In this document: positions 26,585 to 35,439 of the stretch, one piece after another
How the letters are laid out: every line of letters begins with the position of its first letter
How positions within the stretch are numbered: the stretch's first letter is position 1
NCBI RefSeq assembly: GCF_946404245.1
Contig: NZ_CAMJCX010000008.1
Span: 1 to 49,107 of the forward strand
DNA: 49,107 nt
Reading direction: 5' to 3'
Source: an uncultured Methanobrevibacter sp.
GTDB lineage: Archaea > Methanobacteriota > Methanobacteria > Methanobacteriales > Methanobacteriaceae
Notes under the pieces: model-generated
Told to the model about the DNA's origin: nothing
Database searches by the model: none
The model's input: the letters and a program-made list of their open reading frames with translations, nothing else
Position numbers and translations under genes: made by a program

Positions 26585-28750
26585 TTATTTACCTACTTTT
26601 ACGGTGGTAGTTGCCATGTTTTCAGCTTTAATTTCAGTGTCAGTACCATCTTTGTAGACTTCTCCTTTCATTTCAACAACATCTGGGAGTTTTTCTACTT
26701 GGATAGCACAAGCTTTTAATTCAACCATTTTGGATTTAGGGTCGAAAGAATCGGAGTTAGTTAATACATTTGCTGCACATTCTACGAAGTGCATTGGAAT
26801 GTTTACAATACCTTCTCTGATGTCATCAGTTACACGAGCAGGAATTGCGATTTCTCCTCTTCTAGAGAATGCTCTTACAACTTCACCGTTGAGGATTCCT
26901 CTTGCTTCAGCATCTTTAGTGTTGATTTCGATGAATCCGGTTTTTACCTCATTGTTTAAGGTTTCACATCTTCTGGTCATTGCTGCGTGGTAGTGGAACA
27001 ATATCCTTGTAGTAGTTAATAATAATGGGTATTCTTCATCTACAGTTTCAACAGGTCCTTTGTGTTCTAATGCTTGGAAGACACCTAAACCATCAGGGTG
27101 TGCGAATTTTACTTTGTGCATTAATGGTTGACATGGGTCGTCTTCGGAAGGACAAGGCCAGTGAAGTGCTTCAGGAGTGTCTAATCTTTCACGGTTCATA
27201 CCTGCCATGATAGGAGCACATTCTCTGATTTCATCAAAGATTTCTTCAGCAGATTCGTAGTGGAATAATTCTCTTGGAACGCCCATTCTAACAGCGATTT
27301 CTTCCATGATTTTCCAGTCTACCCATGCGCCTTCAGGAGGTTCTTGTGCTTTGTGTAAGCATTGTACTCTTCTTTCACCACTGGTGAAGGTACCTTCTTG
27401 TTCACCCCAACCTGCTGCAGGTAATACAACATCAGCACATTGTGCGGTATCGGTTAAGAAACATTCTTGAACAACTAACATTTCTAAGTTTTCAAGTGCT
27501 TCTTTGGTGTGTTGTACATCTGCATCAGAGAGAACTGGGTCTTCCCCGTGGATGTATAATACTTTTAAGTCACCAGCGTGAGCAGCATTCATCATTTCTA
27601 CTAAGGTTAAACCTGGAGTGGTTGGTAAGTTTACTTCGTAACCGTATCCACTGTAGTAGTCATTGAACCATGCAGTAGTTTCTGGATCTTTAACTTTTCT
27701 GTAACCTACGTAATCGGAAGGTAATGCACCCATATCACAAGCACCTTGTACGTTGTTTTGTCCTCTTAATGGGTTTACACCAGTACCTTGTTTACCAATG
27801 TTACCAGTTAACATTGCAAGGTTTGCAGTGGACATTACGTTGTCAGCACCGTGGGAGTGTTCGGTAATACCTAATGAGTATACGATAGCTGCTTTGTCAG
27901 CAGATGCGTAATCAATAGCTAAGTGTTCGATTACTTCAGGTTTGATTCCGGTAATTTCAGAAGCTACATCTAAAGTGTATTTTTGTACGGTTTCTTTCAT
28001 TTCTTCGAAACCTTTGGTTCTGTAGTGGATGAATTCTTCATCTTGTAAGCCTCTGTCAATGATTACTTTAATCATAGCGTTCATTAATGCTACGTCAGTA
28101 CCGGTTTCGAATTGTACATATTCATCTGCGATTTTAGCAGTAGGAGTGAATCTTGGGTCTAATACAACTAATTTAGCACCGTTTTGTTTAGCTTGGATTA
28201 ATTTACGTCCGAACAATGGGTGTGCTTCCATGTTGTTTGATCCAATACAGAAGATGTAGTCAGCTTCTTTAATACTGTCGAATCCGTTGGTCATAGCACC
28301 TGAACCGAAAGTGTTAGCTAAACCTGCTACAGTAGGACCGTGACAGATACGTGCACAGTGGTCTACGTTTTGAGTACCACAAGCTACTCTTGCTAATTTT
28401 TGAGTAATGTAAATGTTTTCGTTAGGTGAACGAGCACATGCGTAGAATCCAACTTTGTTTGGATCTTCGTCAGATACTTCTTTGAGTTTGTTAGCAACTA
28501 AGTCTAATGCTTCATCCCAAGAAGCTTCTCTGAATTCACCGTTTTCTTTTATTAAAGGAGTAGTTAATCTGTCTTCCCTATTAATAAACTGATATCCAAA
28601 GTTACCTTTTGGACATACTTTACCCTCGTTTACAGGGTGTCTTTTTAAAGGTTCTACACCAACAATTTTTTCGTCTTTTACAACGAAGTTGAGTCCACAA
28701 CCAGTACCACAGTACGGACAGATTGTTGGTACATATTTTATTTCAACCAT
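26585..28750 (-). CDS. fdhA: formate dehydrogenase alpha subunit (Mo/W-pterin)
   Basis: 721-aa catalytic subunit oxidising formate to CO2. [4Fe-4S] motif [12 protein letters not shown] (~11-22) with a fourth Cys in GKVCPKGN; the metal ligand is Cys, not Sec, in [23 protein letters not shown] (~132-154). C-terminal dinucleotide-binding domain from ~570 ([23 protein letters not shown]). A C-terminal tail of about 35 residues after the usual end is rich in Lys/Glu and Thr/Val; its role is unknown. The Cys form points to a cofactor made by the neighbouring mobB/moaA system. Confidence 0.96.
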   Translation of the reverse strand: MVEIKYVPTICPYCGTGCGLNFVVKDEKIVGVEPLKRHPVNEGKVCPKGNFGYQFINREDRLTTPLIKENGEFREASWDEALDLVANKLKEVSDEDPNKVGFYACARSPNENIYITQKLARVACGTQNVDHCARICHGPTVAGLANTFGSGAMTNGFDSIKEADYIFCIGSNNMEAHPLFGRKLIQAKQNGAKLVVLDPRFTPTAKIADEYVQFETGTDVALMNAMIKVIIDRGLQDEEFIHYRTKGFEEMKETVQKYTLDVASEITGIKPEVIEHLAIDYASADKAAIVYSLGITEHSHGADNVMSTANLAMLTGNIGKQGTGVNPLRGQNNVQGACDMGALPSDYVGYRKVKDPETTAWFNDYYSGYGYEVNLPTTPGLTLVEMMNAAHAGDLKVLYIHGEDPVLSDADVQHTKEALENLEMLVVQECFLTDTAQCADVVLPAAGWGEQEGTFTSGERRVQCLHKAQEPPEGAWVDWKIMEEIAVRMGVPRELFHYESAEEIFDEIRECAPIMAGMNRERLDTPEALHWPCPSEDDPCQPLMHKVKFAHPDGLGVFQALEHKGPVETVDEEYPLLLTTTRILFHYHAAMTRRCETLNNEVKTGFIEINTKDAEARGILNGEVVRAFSRRGEIAIPARVTDDIREGIVNIPMHFVECAANVLTNSDSFDPKSKMVELKACAIQVEKLPDVVEMKGEVYKDGTDTEIKAENMATTTVKVGK

Positions 28751-28789
28751 TTTATAATCTCCAAAACATATTATTATAAATAATTTAAA

Positions 28790-28816
28790 AAAAGAAGCTT
28801 AAAGAAAGCTTCTTTT
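28790..28816 (-). terminator. strong hairpin between fdhC and fdhA
   Basis: AAAAGAAGCTT (28790-28800), loop AAAGA, AAGCTTCTTTT (28806-28816): 11 perfect bp. On the minus strand it follows fdhC and runs into T-rich sequence, so it may stop or attenuate transcription and lower fdhAB relative to fdhC, or protect the fdhC end. Confidence 0.65.
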
Positions 28817-28828
28817 GAGTTTTACAAT

Positions 28829-29635
28829 CTAATCTTTGAGGTAAGTGTACCAATAGATACATGCAACAAAGATTGCTCCACCAATAATGTTACCGATGGT
28901 TACAGGTATTAAGTTGTTTACAATGATAGTAGTCCAGTTAACACCTTCAGCGCCTAAGAACATACCTAATGGTATGAAGAACATGTTTGCGACACTGTGC
29001 TCAAATCCAATACATACAAACGCCATGATTGGGAACCAAATACCAACAATTTTACCGATGATATCGTCTGATGCGTTAGCTAACCATACAGCTAAACATA
29101 CAAGCCAGTTACAACCGATACCTTTAATCATAGCGGTTAAGAATGGCATTGTTACTTTACCTTCAGCAACGGAAATTGCTTTTGCTGAAATAGCATATGC
29201 TGGTGCGGTTGCGTCAGTAGGGGTAATTCCGCCCATGAAAGCGAGAACGTATGCTACGAATAAAGCACCTACGAAGTTGAAAATCCAACTGAGTACCCAG
29301 TTTTTAGCGAGACCGCCAACAGAAGCTGAACCGTCTAATACACCAAGGGTCATAAACATAACGTTTCCGGTAAATAATTCAGATCCTGCAAGAACAACAA
29401 TGATTAAACCTACAGGGAACACTGCACCGAATACGAATTTTTCTAAACCGATAGGAGCGCCTGCTTTTAACATACCTGCGCTTGCTACTACAGCTAATAA
29501 TCCACCAAATGCAATATATGCTCCTGCTAAGAAGGAGAGTAATATTACATTAACAATATTTGCAGAGTTTTTTGAACCAGCAGTTGCAGAAATTGCTTTT
29601 GCAGTATCTACTGGACTTTTAAAAGATGAACCCAT
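28829..29635 (-). CDS. fdhC: formate transporter FdhC (FNT family)
   Basis: 268-aa pentameric channel-type transporter of the formate-nitrite family. Six hydrophobic helices are evident. FNT signatures are [17 protein letters not shown] (~37-53), [15 protein letters not shown] (~83-97) and the [14 protein letters not shown] [15 protein letters not shown] (~209-223). It imports formate for fdhAB. Start at ATG 29635 with GGTTAGAT-AAT spacing. Confidence 0.95.
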   Translation of the reverse strand: MGSSFKSPVDTAKAISATAGSKNSANIVNVILLSFLAGAYIAFGGLLAVVASAGMLKAGAPIGLEKFVFGAVFPVGLIIVVLAGSELFTGNVMFMTLGVLDGSASVGGLAKNWVLSWIFNFVGALFVAYVLAFMGGITPTDATAPAYAISAKAISVAEGKVTMPFLTAMIKGIGCNWLVCLAVWLANASDDIIGKIVGIWFPIMAFVCIGFEHSVANMFFIPLGMFLGAEGVNWTTIIVNNLIPVTIGNIIGGAIFVACIYWYTYLKD

Positions 29636-30332
29636 ATTATCTAACCTCTTATTCCCTTTTTTTGTAAAAAATATAATACTTGTGAAATCCCCTGTTTTGA
29701 ACAGTTCGGAGTATTATGATATTATATATTAACTTTACCATATAAAAAGGATTTGTTATTATCTTTAAAAAGAAATATTTAAATACTACTACCATTTTTT
29801 TCAAAATAAAGGAATGTAATATAAATATTAATTCATATCGTGTCAAAAATAAATAATTTAGAATATATCATGAAAAATCATGATAGATATTAAAAAGATT
29901 ATTTAAAACCATATAATTTTAAAAATTGAAAATTTAAACGAGAATAACGCCAAATAAAATTATGTTGATAAATATAAAAGAATTGAAATGAAATAAAATT
30001 CATGTCGAAAAAAAGTGATATGAAAAATTAAAAAATCGATGAAAAATACAAAAATCATTTCATAAACAGTAAATGCCATCATAGGCATTCATAATACCAT
30101 TATGCACCTTATTATCGGCGTCAACACCATTCAAATAATTCTAGGATAATGTATTCACAGTTGAAAAATAATGAATATTCGATTTTGAATAAGATATCAT
30201 ATCGAAAAAAATATCAAAATTCAATTAATTCTCAACATCCATTAAATTAGCTGAAAACAATCTAAAAACACTAACATATTATATTATATTATATCAAAAA
30301 TATCATTGACAACAGTTATTAGGAGCACTAAA
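29636..30332. promoter_or_regulatory. 697-bp divergent spacer between fdhC and fdhD
   Basis: No supported gene. fdhC TATA-like CTTTTTATATGG (about 29739-29750, minus). Inverted repeats TATCATGA-AAAA-TCATGATA (29866-29885) and AATGCC-ATCATA-GGCATT (30072-30089). A patch with more G/C than its surroundings, about 30065-30140, could be a small RNA or a decayed gene; I cannot decide. The remainder is low-complexity A/T with repeated ATCGAAAAAAA/GTCGAAAAAAA strings. Confidence 0.5.
29866..29885. repeat. perfect 8-bp inverted repeat upstream of fdhC
   Basis: TATCATGA, spacer AAAA, TCATGATA. About 230 bases upstream of the fdhC start; possible operator or stem-loop. Confidence 0.6.
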
Positions 30333-31082
30333 ATGAAAGTTCAGGAAATTGATGCGATAAATTATATAAATAATACTGCAAAAAATGTTACAGAAAAGGT
30401 GGTTCAGGATGAAACAATCACATTAACAATCAACAATGAAATAAGCCGCAGCCTGTCCGCCATCGAGGATTCTCTTAAGGAATTTACAGTAGGATACCTT
30501 TTTAACGAAAACATGGTAAAGTCCATGGAGGACATCAAAAAAATTGAAGTCGACGGAGTGCAGATCAATGCTGAAATTGATGATACTCTCCTAAAAACAA
30601 ACGAAACCGTGCTGTGTTCCGATTCAGCGGGAGGATGGAGAAGCAAAATAAAACATGTGAATCCAGTTGAATCAGATTTTCAGGTACATGTAAGCGAATT
30701 GATCGACAGGATTGAAGAGCTTAAAGACAATGCTGAAATCTGGCAGGCCACAGGCGGAACACACGTGGCTGGAATTGTTTATGACGGACAGTTTGTTGTA
30801 AAAGAGGATGTAAGCCGCCATGTAGCAGTCGACAAGGTCATAGGATACGGACTTTTAAACGGATTTGACCTCTCACAGTCATATGTCATATACAGCGGAA
30901 GAATGCCTGCAGACATGGTAATTAAAATGACCCGTGCAGGAGTGCCTATACTAGCATCAAACGCAGCTCCCGCTAATTCAGGATATAATATTGCAAAAAA
31001 AGGAAACATTACATTGGTTGGATTTTTAAGAGGCCAACGCTGTAACGTTTATAATAATCAGAACAGAGTAATTTTTGACTGA
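30333..31082 (+). CDS. fdhD: FdhD, formate dehydrogenase sulfur-insertion protein
   Basis: 249-aa FdhD/NarQ-family protein that transfers sulfur to the pterin-bound metal of FdhA (and perhaps FwdB). Family blocks seen: EFTVGYLFNENMV (~46-58), EIWQATGGTHVAG (~133-145), EDVSRHVAVDKVIGYGLLNG (~158-177), SGRMPADMVIKMTRAGVPILASNAAP (~190-215). In bacteria a CxxC loop carries sulfur; here the matching segment is VLCSDSAGGWRS with a single Cys, the only other Cys being near the C-terminus. An upstream in-frame TTG (30306) is less likely than ATG 30333, which has AGGAGC in front. Confidence 0.9.
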   Translation: MKVQEIDAINYINNTAKNVTEKVVQDETITLTINNEISRSLSAIEDSLKEFTVGYLFNENMVKSMEDIKKIEVDGVQINAEIDDTLLKTNETVLCSDSAGGWRSKIKHVNPVESDFQVHVSELIDRIEELKDNAEIWQATGGTHVAGIVYDGQFVVKEDVSRHVAVDKVIGYGLLNGFDLSQSYVIYSGRMPADMVIKMTRAGVPILASNAAPANSGYNIAKKGNITLVGFLRGQRCNVYNNQNRVIFD

Positions 31083-31091
31083 AATTACTCT
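31065..31091. terminator. shared hairpin between convergent fdhD and hxlB
   Basis: AGAGTAATTT (31065-31074), loop TTGACTG, AAATTACTCT (31082-31091), spanning both stop codons; 10 perfect bp, could end both transcripts. Confidence 0.65.
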
Positions 31092-31675
31092 AAAACTGTA
31101 TGTCTAGCTTTCAAATCGCTTTCAGTCTGTTCCATCTTTTCCATCAACTCGGACACAATTGCATCCAAAAATACCAAGGTGGTCAATTCAAATGCAGTAC
31201 CCAATGGAGTCAATGAAGTATAGTTACCGTGAATTTGACGTTTCATATAGTTTTCATCATCCACTTCCTGTTTTGTCCTACCCTTAACGAAAAGGTAACC
31301 GTCAGCCAATTGACCAAGAGTGGAATCAGGATAGGAAGTAACTGCCAAAACTTTAGAACCTCTGTTTTTAGCTATATTTGCTGCTGAAACGATAGTGTTT
31401 GTTTCGCCTGAACCTGAAATGGCGATTATGCAATCCCCCTTATTGATTGCAGGAGATATTGTTTCACCGACAACATATGCACTCAATCCTAAGTGCATCA
31501 ATCTCATTGCAAATGCTTTAGCTGCAAGACCGGATCTTCCTGCACCGGTAACAAACACGTTTTTAGCGTTGATTATTACATCTTCAAATTCATCAATAGC
31601 TTTTTCATCTAAAAAACTTTCAGCACTCTCAATATTATCCAATATAGCCCTAATAGAAGTTTTCATTATTTCCAT
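31085..31675 (-). CDS. hxlB: 6-phospho-3-hexuloisomerase (SIS domain)
   Basis: 196-aa SIS-domain isomerase of the PHI family (MJ1247-like). SIS core: VFVTGAGRSGLAAKAFAMRLMHLG (~40-63), IAISGSGETNTIVSAANIAKNRG (~88-110), SLTPLGTAFELTTLVFLDAIV (~152-172). In archaea it works with hexulose-6-phosphate synthase in the reverse ribulose monophosphate route to make pentoses, releasing formaldehyde. The partner gene is not in the window. Start ATG 31675 with GGTAGAT-AAA spacing. Divergent from the ModE-like regulator. Confidence 0.88.
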   Translation of the reverse strand: MEIMKTSIRAILDNIESAESFLDEKAIDEFEDVIINAKNVFVTGAGRSGLAAKAFAMRLMHLGLSAYVVGETISPAINKGDCIIAISGSGETNTIVSAANIAKNRGSKVLAVTSYPDSTLGQLADGYLFVKGRTKQEVDDENYMKRQIHGNYTSLTPLGTAFELTTLVFLDAIVSELMEKMEQTESDLKARHTVLE

Positions 31676-31737
31676 TTTATCTACCTAAATGTTAAACAGT
31701 ACATTATAATTATGATTAAATATATTATATATAATTA

Positions 31738-32607
31738 ATGAAATTGAAAAGTAAGGGATTAATAAGCCTTGACATTAACGGTGACATATATGATTATAAG
31801 TTGTATCAGAGTTTGGAATCCCTATCCAGAACCAAATCACAAAGGCAATCAGCCAAGGAACTGAAAATATCACATACTGTTTTTAATAGAAGATTGCTTA
31901 AGGCTGAAGAGAAATTAGGAGTCAAAATCACTCAAAAGGTCGGCAACGGAACAATATTGACTCGGGAAGGTCTGGATTTACTTGAAGAATTTCAGAAATA
32001 TGCCGTGAGAATTGAAAAAACCGCCAGCATCAATATTGTTGGAGGACATATCAGTTCCGGACTGCTGGAGACAATAAAGCATCCGTTCAATACAAACATT
32101 TACAGCAGCAGCGACAGGGATGCGTTTGAACTTGCAAAAAGGGGTGCAGTCGACATTCTAACATTGGACGACCCGCTGATAGCATATGAAAGGGATATTG
32201 ACTTTACTCCAATAGCTTACGATTATCTGGTTTTGATTTCAAGCCCTGACTGCGATGAAATAAAAAGCATCAACGATTTGAATAGTCTGAATTTCGTGAA
32301 CGTCACAGGTTCCGCCCAAAGGCTCGCATGGAATACCCTGAAGCATTACGACATAGAATATAACATTACCCACAAGGTAAACTCACAGTTCGATGCATTC
32401 AAGCTGGTTAGAAATTCCAGCAATCTGCACTGCTTTTTAAATGCCAGTTATTTCAAGGGCAATGAACTGTTGAAATTCGATACACGTCACGTAATCAGCC
32501 TGATAAAAGTCAATGAGGACAAACCAGAGGTTGATGAATTTATAAATTACTTATTGAACGAAGGTCAGGAAGCCATAAGAAACCAGGGCTTCACCCCGAT
32601 ACAATAA
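31738..32607 (+). CDS. ModE-like HTH regulator with PBP-like sensor domain
   Basis: 289-aa transcription factor. Residues ~20-85 form a ModE/LysR-type winged helix (SQRQSAKELKISHTVFNRRLLKAEEKLGVKITQKVGNGTILTREGLDLLEEF). Residues ~95-289 look like the periplasmic-binding-protein-like ligand domain often found with ModE HTHs in archaea and next to MoeA. No TOBE/Mop molybdate domain is present, so the ligand could be molybdate, tungstate or something else. No ribosome site is visible before ATG 31738, suggesting a short leader or leaderless mRNA. Its place at the edge of the fwd-mob-fdh island makes those genes plausible targets; unproven. Confidence 0.8.
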   Translation: MKLKSKGLISLDINGDIYDYKLYQSLESLSRTKSQRQSAKELKISHTVFNRRLLKAEEKLGVKITQKVGNGTILTREGLDLLEEFQKYAVRIEKTASINIVGGHISSGLLETIKHPFNTNIYSSSDRDAFELAKRGAVDILTLDDPLIAYERDIDFTPIAYDYLVLISSPDCDEIKSINDLNSLNFVNVTGSAQRLAWNTLKHYDIEYNITHKVNSQFDAFKLVRNSSNLHCFLNASYFKGNELLKFDTRHVISLIKVNEDKPEVDEFINYLLNEGQEAIRNQGFTPIQ

Positions 32608-32763
32608 TACTCACCAAATGGTCTCGGCAAAGAAAAAATATATTTAATAAACATACTTAATTTATATGATTTTATGCATTGATGAGAATTCATTTATATG
32701 ACACTCAAAAGATTAAATAACTATAAAATCCAATATTAAATTGATAAAATTAAAGGCGATATT

Positions 32764-33678
32764 ATGGCAAAAAACAGAGATTTACTAGCGATTGGTCACT
32801 CTGCTCACGATTATATTATTAGAGTGCCTGAATTTCCAAAAGCAAACTTTTCAGCACCGATAACCAACATGAAAACCTTCAATGGTGGAGCAGCAGCTAA
32901 TGTTGCATGTGTTGGTGCGAAATTAGGATTAAAAACCTCATTGGTTTCAGCTGTTGGAGGAGATTTCAAAAAAACCGAATACTTTGAACATATGCAAAAT
33001 CTCGGTATTGACACTGATTCACTAATCATTGTTCCGGGTGAGGCAACACCTACCGCATTTGTCCTGACAGATGACAATGACGACCAGATCAGTTACTTCT
33101 ACTGGGGAGCCGCTCGTGAATTTGCAGAAAGCAAAGTACCGACTTCTGCAATCAAAAATACCGAAGCCGTTCACTTGGCTACCGGAGACCCTGACTTCAA
33201 CTGGAAATGTTCACAGGAAGCAAAGGATGAGGACTTGCTCGTTTCATTTGACCCTGGTCAAGACCTTGGAATGTATGATACCAAAAAATTGACTGACGTC
33301 ATTGAAAATACAACCATACTCTTTGGAAATCATCATGAAATACAAAGAATTTTAGATGCATTAGAAGTTGATTTGACAGGTCTCAGAGAGCTTGGACCAA
33401 AAATAATCGTCAAGACTTGTGGAGCTCAAGGCAGTGAAATCTATTCAAGTGAAGACAAAATCAAAATCGATGCAATAACAACAGAAGCAGTTGACCCTAC
33501 AGGAGCAGGAGACTCCTACAGGGCAGGATTTTTATCAAGGTTCCTAAATGGAGAATCTCTTGAGGAATCTGCAAAATTCGCATCTACTGTATCATCATTC
33601 ATCATTGAGCATCAAGGTTGTCAAACCAACATGCCAAGCTTTGATGAAGCGTTTGAAAGAATGAATGGATTTTACTAA
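32764..33678 (+). CDS. PfkB-family sugar/nucleoside kinase
   Basis: 304-aa ribokinase-like kinase. N-terminal substrate region FNGGAAANVACVGAKLGLKTSLVSAVGGDF (~39-68); C-terminal catalytic motif DPTGAGDSYRAGF (~243-255) with the base Asp. The closest recalled group is the archaeal nucleoside kinase MJ0406, but fructose- or ribose-type substrates cannot be excluded. GGCGAT-ATT-ATG start. Monocistronic, ending in a hairpin with T-run. Confidence 0.88.
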   Translation: MAKNRDLLAIGHSAHDYIIRVPEFPKANFSAPITNMKTFNGGAAANVACVGAKLGLKTSLVSAVGGDFKKTEYFEHMQNLGIDTDSLIIVPGEATPTAFVLTDDNDDQISYFYWGAAREFAESKVPTSAIKNTEAVHLATGDPDFNWKCSQEAKDEDLLVSFDPGQDLGMYDTKKLTDVIENTTILFGNHHEIQRILDALEVDLTGLRELGPKIIVKTCGAQGSEIYSSEDKIKIDAITTEAVDPTGAGDSYRAGFLSRFLNGESLEESAKFASTVSSFIIEHQGCQTNMPSFDEAFERMNGFY

Positions 33679-33690
33679 ATCCATTTTTTA
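33664..33690 (+). terminator. terminator of the pfkB-family gene
   Basis: AATGGATTT (33664-33672), loop TACT, AAATCCATT (33677-33685), then T-rich sequence; stop codon lies in the hairpin. Confidence 0.65.
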
Positions 33691-33917
33691 ATTTTTATAA
33701 AGTGAAATTTATATTTATCAATATTTCTTTAATTTGTTTTTATTAAATTAAAAATAACTATTTTTTTAAAAGCACTTTACATATATCAATAAAGTTTGAA
33801 TTAACATAAATCCAATTAATTTAAATACTATTAAATAAAAATAACACATTATCAACTTATAGTGAGAACATTATAAAACAATATTGATTATTATAAAATT
33901 CAATTGAGGAAGATAGT

Positions 33918-35216
33918 ATGACACAAATTAGCGATGCAAAAAAAGGCATATTAACCGATGAAATGAAACACGTCGCAGAAGTGGAAGGTGTTTCAGAAGA
34001 TTTCATTTTAAAATCCGTTGCAAACGGAACTATTGTAATTCCAGGAAACGTGCACAGAGACATTGAAGCTGCAGGTATCGGTGCAGGATTAAGAACAAAA
34101 GTTAACGCAACAGTAGGAACTTCAACAGATATCGTTAACTTTGACGAAGAAGTATTGAAAGCACAAATCGCAATAGACAACGGTGCTGACTGTTTAATGG
34201 AATTAAGTATTGGCGGAGACCTCGACGTAATCAGAAGAAGAGTTCTCGACATGTCCCCATTACCAGTTGGATCCGTACCGGTTTATCAGGCAGCTATCGA
34301 AAGTATCAGAAGAGACGGTTCCGTAGTTTACATGACTGAAGATGACCTGTTCAACACCATCGAAAAACAAGCAAAAGATGGTATTGACTTTATGGCAATC
34401 CACAGTAGTATCAACATCGAAACTTTAACCAGACTCAAAAGACAAGGCCGTGTAACCGGTCTCGTATCCCGTGGTGGATCATTCATGTCCGGTTGGATTG
34501 TTGAAAACGAAAGAGAAAACCCATTATATGAAAACTTCGATTATGTTTTAGAAATCGCAAAAGAACATGACGTAGTATTATCACTTGCAAACGGTATGAG
34601 AGCAGGATCCATTGCTGATTCAACCGACAGGGCTCAAATACAAGAATTAATCATTTTAGGTGAATTGATTGACAGGTCCCGTGAAGCTGGAGTCCAATGT
34701 ATGATTGAAGGACCAGGTCACATTCCAATCAATGAAATTCCAACAAACGTAATGATTCAGAAAAAAATGTGTTCCAACGCTCCTTTCTACATGTTAGGAC
34801 CTATTGTATGTGATGTAGCACCAGGTTACGACCACATCGTATCCGCTATCGGAGCAGCATCATCTGCAAAAGCTGGAGCAGACTTCATCTGTTACGTAAC
34901 TCCTGCAGAACACTTAGCTCTCCCTAACCCAGATGACGTAAGGGAAGGAGTTATTGCAACTAAAATCGGAGCTTACGCTGGAGACCTAGCAACCGGTCAA
35001 ATTGACGGTTCACAAGATTTAGCTATGGCTGAAGCAAGGAAAAATCTCGATTGGGAAGCACAATACGCTTGTGCAATGTTCCCTGAAGCTGCACGTGCAA
35101 AAAGAGATCAAAGACCCCCTGAAGAAGAAGACACCTGTACCATGTGCGGTAACTTCTGTGCAGTAAAAATCGTGAACGAATGGTTGGACCAATCCGATTC
35201 TGACTTAATCAAATAG
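33918..35216 (+). CDS. thiC: phosphomethylpyrimidine synthase ThiC
   Basis: 432-aa radical SAM enzyme turning aminoimidazole ribotide into the thiamine pyrimidine HMP-P. Core motifs: NGTIVIPGN (~36), [10 protein letters not shown] (~94), [32 protein letters not shown] (~155-187), [17 protein letters not shown] (~262-278), and the C-terminal cluster [11 protein letters not shown] (~411-421). The length is that of short archaeal ThiC. The 239-base upstream region is A/T rich and I see no TPP riboswitch core. Single gene with a strong terminator. Confidence 0.96.
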   Translation: MTQISDAKKGILTDEMKHVAEVEGVSEDFILKSVANGTIVIPGNVHRDIEAAGIGAGLRTKVNATVGTSTDIVNFDEEVLKAQIAIDNGADCLMELSIGGDLDVIRRRVLDMSPLPVGSVPVYQAAIESIRRDGSVVYMTEDDLFNTIEKQAKDGIDFMAIHSSINIETLTRLKRQGRVTGLVSRGGSFMSGWIVENERENPLYENFDYVLEIAKEHDVVLSLANGMRAGSIADSTDRAQIQELIILGELIDRSREAGVQCMIEGPGHIPINEIPTNVMIQKKMCSNAPFYMLGPIVCDVAPGYDHIVSAIGAASSAKAGADFICYVTPAEHLALPNPDDVREGVIATKIGAYAGDLATGQIDGSQDLAMAEARKNLDWEAQYACAMFPEAARAKRDQRPPEEEDTCTMCGNFCAVKIVNEWLDQSDSDLIK

Positions 35217-35251
35217 ATAGATTCCTATCTATTAAACTTCTTTTTTTATTT
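35212..35251 (+). terminator. thiC terminator
   Basis: AATAGATAG (35212-35220), loop ATTC, CTATCTATT (35225-35233), followed by long T runs; includes the TAG stop. Confidence 0.75.
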
Positions 35252-35439
35252 TTTCTGACTTTTAATTAACTCTTTTTTACATTAACACTGACGTTTTGAA
35301 ATTCATGTCTGATTTTTTTTATAGGGATTATATCCAACATTTGAAATACAATGAAAACTGCAAATGGCTGCCGTTAATGTTAATATTATATTACCCTAAA
35401 AAACATATCTTAAACCATACAACCATAGGGAATGATTAT

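Noticed and set aside
29649-29846. 65-codon minus-strand frame upstream of fdhC
   Set aside because: Hydrophobic low-complexity frame that covers the predicted fdhC promoter and leader.
33679-33917. TPP riboswitch in front of thiC
   Set aside because: No conserved CTGAGA/ACCTGA-type core is visible in the AT-rich leader.
35296-35439. In-frame extension upstream of PAN
   Set aside because: Translation gives a sequence unlike PAN; ATG 35440 has GAATGATT before it and begins the coiled coil.
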